Part shown: in pieces, positions 57,491-64,000 of the stretch
Numbering within the stretch: position 1 is the stretch's first letter
How the letters are laid out: each line of letters starts with the position of its first letter
From: Musa acuminata AAA Group
Taxonomy: Eukaryota; Streptophyta; Magnoliopsida; Zingiberales; Musaceae
DNA length: 64,000 bases
Direction: 5' to 3'
Assembly: GCF_036884655.1 (NCBI RefSeq)
Contig: NC_088345.1
Location: 21,914,501-21,978,500 of the forward strand
Program-made: the position numbers and the translations under genes
The notes under the pieces: generated by a model
Seen by the model: only the letters and a program-made list of their open reading frames with translations
The model's database searches: none
What the model was told of the DNA's origin: nothing

Positions 57491-57778
57491 TGTTAGAACC
57501 CTTGTAAATTCTAAACTTGGGGTTGATCTCTTTAGGGGATCGGCCTCCTTGAAACTCTATAGGGGTTCCTCCCTCCAAGTTTCTGCTCAAAGGCTGCAGA
57601 AAAGATTCATCTATTGCTTATCTAAAGAGGAGGAATATATGGCTATTTATAGGGTTTCTAAACCCCAACTCCTAATACGACTCCTACTCAAGACTCCTAT
57701 TTCTAACCAACTCCTAATAGGACTTCTACTCAAGACTTCTATTCCTTTACAACTCCTAATTCATCTCTAAGAAACAAC
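57491..57778 (-). repeat. CV2 5' LTR, U5-side part
   Basis: Minus end GGGTTCTAACA at 57491. TATAAATA 57651-57644. It breaks at the CV3 TSD ACAAC (57774-57778); the remaining 106 bp are at 61298-61403. Confidence 0.88.
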
Positions 57779-58185
57779 TGATAAGACCCTAAAGTCTTAT
57801 CGTAGGCTCTGATACCAAATGATAAGACCCTAAAGTCTTATCGTGGAAGAAAGGGGAGAAATGGGGATGATAATGATCGTTTCGAGGGGATCGGCCTCCT
57901 TGATCGCTTCGAGGGGATCGGCCCTCCTTGATCACTTCGAGAGGATTGGCCTCATAGGGTTAGTCAAAAGACAAAATAGTATTTTTCATAGATTACTAAA
58001 AAGAAGCAGTTACATCCCTATTTATAGAGTTCCACCCAAAGTCCATCAGGACTTAAACTCTAATAATAAATAAATATTAAATAAACCTCTACTTGACTCT
58101 AATTGAACCAAATCGACTCAATAAACAATTGGACTAAACAGACTCAATAAACATTATTCAAAAGCTCAGAAAAAGGGTCCTAACA
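57779..58185 (-). repeat. CV3 3' LTR
   Basis: 407 bp. Minus start TGTTAGGACCC at 58185; TATAAATA 58026-58019; GATC array; the end carries two LTR-end units around TTTGGTATCAGAGC, so PBS-like sequence is inside the LTR. PPT on the right: minus TTTAAAGAGGGAGGAAC. Confidence 0.9.
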
Positions 58186-58740
58186 GTTCCTCCCTCTTTA
58201 AATCAGCCTTGTCCTCAAGGGTGAGCAGCATCAATCTCTAGGAGCTTCTCTTTCAGCACTTTAGCCATAGACTAGCTGTAACGCATCACAACCCGTTGAT
58301 CAAGTAAGTATGATCTCCACTTTTTAATAGTGTAAGCAACAAGTCGGTCTTTCAATGTAGCAATCGTTGCATGAAACTTCTGGCCCTGTATAATAAATTT
58401 TATCTTTGAACCTTTGCTATCACAAGTGAAAATCCGTCGATCAACGATCTTTACTTCGAATCTGTCATAGTCTTCAATGTGGTGGGCCAATCGGTCAATA
58501 GTCTCACTGTCCATAAAATTGTTAGTGCTACCAGTATCAATCAAAACTATAACAGGCTGATGTTCTAGAGTTTCGCCAACTTCCATAGTTTACAGGTTAG
58601 AGTAGTTGGCTAATGCATGCATTGTATATATAGTAGGTCCAACATCTTCATTAGAATTTATACCTTCATGATCGGAGTCCACATTCTTAGCTTTCGGTTC
58701 CTCTCCAATTGGTTCAATCATCAGAAGTTACCCTTGTTTA
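58186..58740 (-). pseudogene. CV3 protease with fused RNase H scrap
   Basis: From 58740: LLMIEPIGEEPKAK, an acidic linker, a TAG near 58592, then VIVLIDTGSTNNFMDSETID (intact DTG), FEVKIVDRR and KIKFIIQGQKFHA. At about 58350 it jumps to IKKWRSYLLDQRVVMR, which resembles the RNase H KWRPYLIG...TDHK region, then to the pol tail before the PPT. The joint deletes RT, most of RNase H and integrase. Confidence 0.82.
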
Positions 58741-59471
58741 CATCGGTGCTCCATACTCCATTTTTCATCATAATACAAACCCCTTGCTGATCTTTCCTTG
58801 CTAATTTTTTTCTCATGTAGATTTGCAAATGAGATCGCAGCTATTATAGTACGGGGTTGACGAGCCTTAACTTCACACCGGATCTCTGGAATAAGCCCTT
58901 CAATAAATGTATCCAGGAGTTGTCGGTTCGACCAATCTCTAGCTTGATTTGATAATCTTTCAAACCTACTCTAATATTCTAATACTGTAGAAGTTTGATG
59001 AATTTTGGCGAGCTGGCAATCAACATTCTCATATTCGGATGGGCCAAAGTGAACAAGAAGCCCTCTTTTGAACTACTACCACGAAGGAACTCCGTGAAAA
59101 GTTTCATACCAATCGTACCACTGGAGTGCATCTCCCTCGAGTTGGATTGAGGCCACTTCTACCTTGGATTCTTTTGGGGTTCTGTGAAAACGGAAAACAT
59201 TTTCTGCCTTAGAGATCCAATTAGTCCGATCTCCATCTTTCGATCTCGGAAATTCCATCTTCACGTGTGAGTAATTTGTGTCACAATCTTGAGGCCCTTT
59301 TCCTATATTTTTAGATCTGTGCAACATAGAACTTGAGCCCTCATTTTGTTGAAATTTGCTAAGGCACTCCAATAGGCTCTTTTTGAAATCATTAAGTGTT
59401 TCTTGCAGTCGGTTCTCAATTCTGATTTCCAATGCTTCCATTTGTGCTTTCACCAAGTTATTAGTGGTCAT
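58741..59471 (-). pseudogene. CV3 gag
   Basis: ATG at 59471 (MTTNNLVKAQMEALEIRIEN). FKKSLLECLSKFQQ, VKMEFPRSKDGDRTNWISKA, IQLEGDALQWYDWYETFHG, then TAG after VPSW at about 59076, where a Trp-Arg is usual. Downstream: LLVHFGPSEYENVDCQLAKI, STVLEYQSRFERLSNQARDW, FIEGLIPEIRCEVKARQPRT, ISFANLHEKKISKE, and a zinc-binding remnant WSMEHRCKQG. It is the best guide to CV1 gag. Confidence 0.86.
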
Positions 59472-60853
59472 TGCGTAAGACTGCAAATCTGTAATCTCAA
59501 CTTCTGTTTTTGGTATCGGTCAAGGGCATCAACACTGTCGATGCGAAGTTGCCGAGGAGGTGGACGCCAAGGGTAGTGCTGCAGTCACTGCGTTGGAGGA
59601 AGAGTAGCTGCCTTGTTTCTATCGCTGTGTGGGGTGAGAGCATCGGGGTTGGAAGGCAACTTCGTTGATGTGGTTGCAGTTGCTACAACCCAAGGGGCGA
59701 TCGTCAAGCAACGGGGTTGAGGCAAGGCAGCGTACTTGCTGCGGTTGCTGCAGTCGCTGTTGGAGGGCGGCTGCTGCAGAACGAGGGGTTGGTCGTTGGC
59801 CGGGAGCAACGACGATGGTTACAATCGGCGGCTGCAGCAGTAGAGGGTGCCACTATTTTTGTTGCTGCGTACTCTGTTTTTGTCGCACCACCGAAGGAGT
59901 TGGCCGGAAGGATCATGAGCAATTGAGGAGAAGGCTGCAGTGACTGGCGGCAGCGGTGGTCGCTGGCCAGAGCGCAGCGTTGGCGGTGGAGAAGGAGGCA
60001 GCGAGGGTCGCGGTCGGGATCGACAGGGGCTGCAGCAACAGAGGAAGCTCTGTTACTGCAACCGTTGCAACGAGGGCTGTAGCAACCGGCGACTACGACT
60101 ATGACCCAAGGGGGGGGCACAGCGAGGGTTGCACCTGGGAGGCGGGCGACGGTGATAGAGCGATCAAGAAGCAGTTGTGGCGGTGGAGAAAAAGGCAGCA
60201 AGCGTCGTCGTTGGCCGGGAAGTTGCGATGCTGGAGATGGGAAACAGGGTGCTCTGTTTCTATCGCACCACAGCCATAGCCGCTGGCGATGCTGGCAACG
60301 GCGATGTGGCGGTAATCGTATGACCGAGAAGCTGCGGCAGCGGTGGAGAAGGAGGAGTCAGCGGCTGTAGAGGCGATCGACGCCTACGGCAGCAGAGGGA
60401 CCAACGGCTGCTATGTTTCTATCGCACTAGAGAAACAGCGACGCCGACAGATCGCATGGCCGAAGCTGCAACCAAGGGAAACCAGCGATGGCTGTGCGGC
60501 TAGGGCAGCATCGCCGATGGTATAAACGGCGATGGGTGGTCCGCTGGCTGGGAATCGGCGGTCGCAGCCCTTCACGCTCGAGCGAGATGCGGTTAGCGAG
60601 GAGGCGAGGTGAGAAGGTTGCTTGCCGGGGCATAGCGGCAGCGGTGGGAGCTGACCGGGGAGCGGCGGCGGCGGTGGTCGCCGACCAGGAAGCAGTGCCG
60701 GTGGTGGAGGAGAAGGGAAGCAGGGGTGGTCGGCGTCGGGAAGCAAATGTTCCTTCTTGGTTGAGAAGGAATAGCGTGCGTGGCTGCTGGCTTCGCACTC
60801 ACAAATTTTTTTTTTTTAATGATAAACTACAGCGAGAACGCCGAGGATCGCTA
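59472..60853 (-). mobile_element. CV3 C-rich leader
   Basis: GCC/CAC-rich on the minus strand; its plus strand has several open frames of 90-120 codons with no shared product among leader copies. It aligns with 2958-3490/6100-6257, 16516-18221 and 33990-35785. No gene is called. Confidence 0.7.
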
Positions 60854-60866
60854 CTCTGATACCAAA
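60854..60866 (-). other. CV3 primer-binding site
   Basis: Minus TTTGGTATCAGAG next to the 5' LTR end. Confidence 0.85.
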
Positions 60867-61292
60867 TGATAAGACCCTAAAGTCTTATCGTAGGCTCTGA
60901 TACAAAATGATAAGACCCTAAAGTCTTATCATGGAAGAAAGGGGAGAAATAGGGATGATAATGATCGCTTCGAGGGGATCGACCCTCCTTGATCGCTTCA
61001 AGCTCCTTGATCACTTCAAGGGGATCGACCCTCCTTGATCACTTCGAGAGGATCGGCCTCCTAGGGTTTGTCAAAAGATAAAATAGTATTTTTCATAGAT
61101 TACTGAAAAGAAGCAGTTACATCCCTATTTATAGAGTTCCACCCAGAGTCCATCAGGACTTGAACTCTAATAATAAATAAATATTAAATAAACCTCTACT
61201 TGACCCTAATTGAACCAAATCGACTCAATAAACAACTGGACAAAACAGACTCAATAAACATTATTCAAAAGCTCAGAAAAAGGGTCCTAACA
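60867..61292 (-). repeat. CV3 5' LTR
   Basis: 426 bp, minus TGTTAGGACCC...GTCTTATCA. TATAAATA 61133-61126. It carries two LTR-end/PBS units; the inner PBS reads TTTTGTATCAGAGC. The GATC array differs in copy number from the 3' LTR. Confidence 0.9.
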
Positions 61293-61297
61293 ACAAC

Positions 61298-61403
61298 CTC
61301 CTAACCCTAGCCGGCCTCTTCACCTCTTTAATATGGGTCGGCTTAGGTAGGTTTTACATGAATGTCCCTCTCAATCAGGACTCTCCTAGCTAGAGTCCTA
61401 ACA
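61298..61403 (-). repeat. CV2 5' LTR, U3-side part
   Basis: Minus TGTTAGGACTCTAGCTAGGA start at 61403, continuing to the CV3 junction; pairs with 57491-57778. Confidence 0.87.
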
Positions 61404-61557
61404 CAACCTCACACTATGATAGTTGCGATCTCATTCGCACATCTACATGAGAAAAAAATCAACAGGGAAAATCATGGAAATAGAAGTGACAATAACCAGA
61501 TGATCAGTAAGCCACCAGCCCTATCTATTCCCAACCAAAGCCTTGACACCCGAAGAT
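61404..61557 (+). pseudogene. CV1 gag, C-terminal part
   Basis: After the CV2 TSD copy: PHTMIVAISFAHLHEKKIN, matching CV3 gag RTIIAAISFANLHEKKIS, then a degraded tail to TAA at about 61557. It joins CV1 gag ending at 36168. Confidence 0.8.
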
Positions 61558-61560
61558 AAA

Positions 61561-61850
61561 CCCAAGGAGGACCGATCCCCTCGAAGTGATCAAGGAGGGC
61601 CAATCTCCTCAAAGCGATCAAAGAGGCCGATCACCTCGAAGTGATCAAGGAGGGCCAATCCCCTCGAAGCGATCATTATCATTCCTTTTTCTTATCTTTC
61701 TTCCACGATAAGACTTTAGGATCTTATCATTTGGTATCAGAACGATGATAAGACTTTAGCGTCTTATCATTTGGTATCAGAGCAACGATAAGACTTTAGG
61801 ATCTTATCATTTGGTATCAGAGACTACGATAAGACTTTAGGGTCTTATCA
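61561..61850 (+). repeat. CV1 right LTR (U5 half) with LTR-end/PBS array
   Basis: Only the R/U5 half is present: GATC array (61565-61680), then ACGATAAGAC...TCTTATCA units at about 61706-61732, 61747, 61788 and 61825-61850, separated by TTTGGTATCAGAAC, TTTGGTATCAGAGC and TTTGGTATCAGAGA. Four LTR-end units and three PBS-like copies. U3 and the PPT are missing, so gag joins LTR directly. Confidence 0.85.
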
Positions 61851-62695
61851 ATGGGTTGATCCATTCGGCCCAATTTGGGTTTGTCAAGGGCCCAATTTCC
61901 CTCATATTAAGTTAATGGGATCACCTCCCATTCCTAACTTAATATATATGCTAACTACAACATTTCTTATGACATTTACTGTAACTTACTCCGGTGCATC
62001 AATTGCTTCTTCCGGTGAGCTTTCGGCGAACTTCCGTCGATCATCCGATGAACCCTCGGTGATGCTCCTGCGGACTTCCGGCAAACTCCTAGACTTGCGA
62101 CAATCCACTTGGCGAGTTCTGACGAGCTTCTTTGGCAAGCTCCTAGACTTCTCGGATTTGTTCCCGTAGAGCCTCCGATGACCGTCCGGACTTCCGTCGA
62201 ACTCTCGAACTCCCAATGTGGTTATAGTCTTGACTCCGACATAACTCCTACTGCATGTCATACCTCCATCGTAGTTAATCCTGCACATGTAAAATAAAAC
62301 TTCGATTGAGACAATTAATCCTAAGCAATTAACTAAGTTGTCCGGCATGTCATTGGTCCCTCGACGCTTCGTCTGATTCTTTGGCGAATCGTCCTCTCCT
62401 GCGGCCTATTGTCCAATCAACCAGTTGACTCTACAACTCCGCAACTCCGATATCCTTGGTGCAATACCCACTCTTCTTGGCCCGATGCCCGAGTCCACGG
62501 CCCGAAGCCTTCTGTCGATACGTCGACCGATCCACCGGCCCGACGTCCAATCTTCTGACATGTTCCTCCGGCACAACATGATTTTTTCTATTTTAATTGT
62601 CTCATCCTGATTGAAGCATCCTGCGTCACTCAAAACGCCGATGAAATCATATACATATATCAAGTGGTTTAATCATCAAAATACGAGATTTAACA
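61851..62695 (-). repeat. SV1 5' LTR, U3-side part
   Basis: Continues 33384 after the CV1 TSD. Minus start TGTTAAATCTCGTATTTTGA at 62695, followed outward by the CCCTC TSD. Confidence 0.87.
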
Positions 62696-62797
62696 CCCTC
62701 GGCGTCCACCTCCTCGGCAACTTCACATCGATAGTGTTGATGCCCTTGACCGACACCAAAAATAGGAGTTAACATTACATATTTGCAGTCCTGCGCA
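62696..62797 (+). mobile_element. CV0 leader, last part
   Basis: GGCGTCCACCTCCTCGGCAA through ATAGTGTTGATGCCCTTGACC, matching the minus strand of CV3 at about 59515-59575, right up to gag. Confidence 0.8.
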
Positions 62798-62940
62798 ATG
62801 GCCACTAATAACTTGGTGAAAGCATAAATGGAAGCATTGAAAATTAAAATTGAGAACCGATTGCAAGAAACACTTAATGATTTCAAAAAGAGCCTACTAG
62901 AGAGCCTCAGCAAATTTCAACAAAATGAGGGCTTAAGTTC
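62798..62940 (+). pseudogene. CV0 gag start, truncated
   Basis: ATG at 62798: MATNNLVKA, TAA at codon 10 (Gln in CV3), MEALKIKIENRLQETLNDFK, SLLESLSKFQQNEG. Homology to CV3 gag ends at about 62940, where minus-strand RT sequence begins. Confidence 0.85.
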
Positions 62941-62965
62941 TCTGAGCCCCCGACTTCAACAGTCA

Positions 62966-63179
62966 GTACCTCGGCCATACTAGTCCCTCGGCTGGTGTGG
63001 CCGAGGTACTCAACCTCAGGTTGCCCAAAACTGCACTTGGATTTCTTGATAAAAAGACCATGCTCACGAAGAATATTAAAGACAATTCGTAAATGTAATA
63101 AATGACTTTTTAGGAAATGACTGTATATTAAAATATTATCAAAGAAAATCAAAACAAGGGACTGGTATGGCCGAGGTAC
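62966..63179. repeat. 22-bp inverted repeat at the strand-switch point
   Basis: GTACCTCGGCCATACTAGTC plus CC (62966-62987) is the reverse complement of 63158-63179 with one mismatch. It flanks the first 170-bp copy and lies within 30 bp of the gag/RT orientation switch. Confidence 0.85.
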
Positions 63180-63331
63180 TCAACCTCAGGTTGCCCAAAA
63201 TTGCACTTGGATTTCTTGATAAAAAGACCATGCTCATGAAGAATATTAAAGACAATTCATAAATGTAATAAATGACTTTTTAGGGAATGACTGTGTATTA
63301 AAATGTTATCAAAGAAAATCAAAACAAACTT
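62992..63331 (-). repeat. 170-bp tandem duplication in RT
   Basis: Copies 62992-63161 and 63162-63331 differ at a handful of positions. 170 is not a multiple of three, so the duplication shifts the frame. Both copies carry the FFDN change, so the mutation came first. Confidence 0.9.
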
Positions 63332-64000
63332 ATAGAGATGAGCCCGAAATATATCATTCATTAAACTCTGGAAGGTAGAGGGCATATTGGTTAACCCAAA
63401 AGGTATTACTAGAAACTCATAATGGCCGTTATGTGTCCTAAAGGCAGTTTTCTAAACATCACTTTCATGTACTCTGATTTGATGATAGCCCGATCGTAGG
63501 TCCAATTTAGTGAAGACCTAAACTCCTCCCAATTCATCCAATAGTTCATCCACTACTGGAATAGGATATTTATCTTTCATTATAATATTGTCAAGTACTC
63601 GATAGTTGACACATATCCACCATGAGCCATCCTTCTTTCTGACTAGTAAAACTGGGGAGGAAAATGGGCTAACACTAGCTTGTATAACTCTTATTTTGAG
63701 CATCTCTGTGATAATCTTCTCTATCTCTGCCTTTTGGAAATGTGGATATCTATAGGGTCGGACATTGGTTGGTTCCTTCTCAGGTAATAGTGGGATCCGA
63801 TGATCATGACATCTAAGAGGTGGAAGTCCGTGTGGCTCTGTAAATATATTCGCAAACTCTGTTAGCAATGATTCAATATTTCCAACCGAAATGTTCACTG
63901 TCATTTCCATTTCAATGTTATGCAATTGCACCAAAAATCCAGTGTGTGTCTTCCGAATGACTTGCTCCATCCGATGGCTAGTGATAGTTGTAACCTTACC

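Larger units (their letters stand above)
57779..61292 (-). mobile_element. CV3, deletion-derivative chromovirus
   Basis: TSD ACAAC at 57774-57778 and 61293-61297; the CV2 3' LTR (AAACAACCTCC near 36473) gives the empty site. 3514 bp: 5' LTR, PBS, C-rich leader, gag, protease, a short RNase H scrap, PPT, 3' LTR. RT, integrase and chromodomain are deleted. Same family as CV1. Confidence 0.92.
36169..61403 (-). mobile_element. CV2, chromovirus inserted in CV1 gag
   Basis: TSD CAACC at 36164-36168 and 61404-61408; CV1 gag reads on across it. 3' LTR 36169-36562; 5' LTR 57491-57778 plus 61298-61403, both totalling 394 bp. Minus-strand order from the right: LTR, PBS, leader, gag, [SV3], gag, protease, RT remnant, RNase H, chromodomain remnant, PPT, LTR. 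CV3 is inserted in the 5' LTR. The LTR sequence (TGTTAGGACTCTAGC...GGGTTCTAACA) differs from the CV0/CV1/CV3 family. Confidence 0.9.
33385..61850 (+). mobile_element. CV1, chromovirus bounded by two U5 ends
   Basis: TSD ATGGG at 33380-33384 and 61851-61855 in the SV1 5' LTR. The empty site is confirmed by SV2 LTR text (CCGAATGGGTTGAACCATT near 22930). The left end starts TGATAAGAC...GTCTTATCG then GCTCTGATACCAAA; the right end is TTTGGTATCAGAG...GTCTTATCA. Both boundaries are therefore LTR 3' (U5/PBS) ends in opposite orientation, where a normal element has one TGTTAGG end. Inside, plus strand: inverted LTR, PBS array, leader, gag (split by CV2) and a partial 3' LTR. No pol remains. Confidence 0.8.
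18222..62695 (-). mobile_element. SV1, sirevirus-like copia element hosting most of the nest
   Basis: TSD CCCTC at 18217-18221 and 62696-62700, both inside the CV0 leader, which reads through when the insert is removed (compare CV3 near 59530). Reading right to left: 5' LTR (62695-61851 and 33384-32416), PBS, gag, AT-rich internal region, PPT, 3' LTR (19980-18222). Interruptions are SV2 at 21492-30482 and CV1 at 33385-61850. Its own sequence is about 7 kb with no pol. Confidence 0.88.
62941..64000 (-). pseudogene. gypsy reverse transcriptase fragment, opposite strand
   Basis: Enters from the right edge. Open 63970-63518: MEQVIRKTHTGFLVQLHNIE (linker), EFANIFTEPHGLPPLRCHDH, RPYRYPHFQKAEIEKIITEM, SPFSSPVLLVRKKDGSWWIC, KDKYPIPVVDELLDELGG. 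Then, with frame breaks, [16 protein letters not shown] and the catalytic strand, which reads FFDN in place of FFDD, LLHLRIVFNILHEHGLFIKK and VEYLGHTS. RT ends where the thumb should start. Sequence 62992-63331 is duplicated. It would copy RNA to DNA; the second catalytic Asp is lost. Confidence 0.87.

Noticed and set aside
33385..61850. CV1 as a DNA transposon or foldback element with terminal inverted repeats
   Set aside because: Its ends are LTR U5 plus PBS sequence and its content is chromovirus leader and gag. The TSD is 5 bp as for LTR elements.
62941..64000. Endogenous plant pararetrovirus (caulimovirus-like) RT
   Set aside because: RT linker, palm motifs and neighbouring gag match the Ty3/gypsy chromovirus pieces in the window. 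No movement-protein or coat motif is seen.

Overview
This window is plant DNA made almost entirely of LTR retrotransposons inserted into one another. I see no host gene, tRNA, rRNA or CRISPR array. Ty1/copia and Ty3/gypsy chromovirus proteins, initiator-Met tRNA primer sites and very long LTRs point to a flowering plant with a repeat-rich genome. Enset or banana is a weak memory-based guess. I paired ends by hand from TG...CA termini, polypurine tracts (PPT), primer sites (PBS) and 5-bp target-site duplications (TSD). Names used: CV0-CV3 chromoviruses, SV1-SV4 sirevirus-like copia elements, COP1 a second copia family.

Left flank. 1-2957 looks like the 3' part of a long gypsy LTR with a CT-rich tail. 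2958-3490 plus 6100-6257 is a chromovirus leader on the minus strand, split by a sirevirus solo LTR (3491-6099, TSD GCAGC). From 6258 the base layer CV0 is on the plus strand: integrase, COP1 inserted at 7022-15722 (TSD CCATA), then GPY/F and chromodomain remnants, PPT, and an LTR at 16133. That LTR is followed by a PBS, a leader and (across a 44.5-kb insertion) the CV0 gag start at 62798, so it has internal sequence on both sides.

Nest. SV1 (minus, 18222-62695, TSD CCCTC) sits in the CV0 leader. Inside SV1 are SV2 (minus, 21492-30482, TSD TAAAC) and CV1 (33385-61850, TSD ATGGG), the latter in SV1's own 5' LTR. CV2 (minus, 36169-61403, TSD CAACC) sits in CV1 gag. SV3 (plus, 39461-55848, degraded TSD) sits in CV2 gag, and CV3 (minus, 57779-61292, TSD ACAAC) sits in the CV2 5' LTR. 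SV3 is a composite holding a partial element, SV4 (45704-51805). That gives five insertion levels above CV0.

How the genes relate. None of the elements looks autonomous now. SV1, SV2 and SV3 share a gag-only plan: a gag without zinc knuckle, ending at the same codon, then about 3 kb of AT-rich DNA with repeated polypurine motifs. SV4 keeps two zinc knuckles and a protease start, but has a 349-codon ORF (47488-48537) where integrase and reverse transcriptase should be. The chromoviruses are deletion derivatives with damaged active sites. COP1 is the youngest-looking full-length element: equal 1489-bp LTRs with roughly 2-3% divergence counted by eye.

The observations most worth following are the nest itself, CV1 ending in two U5 ends, the repeated LTR-end/PBS units, the ORF inside SV4 and the shared gag boundary that looks like a splice donor.
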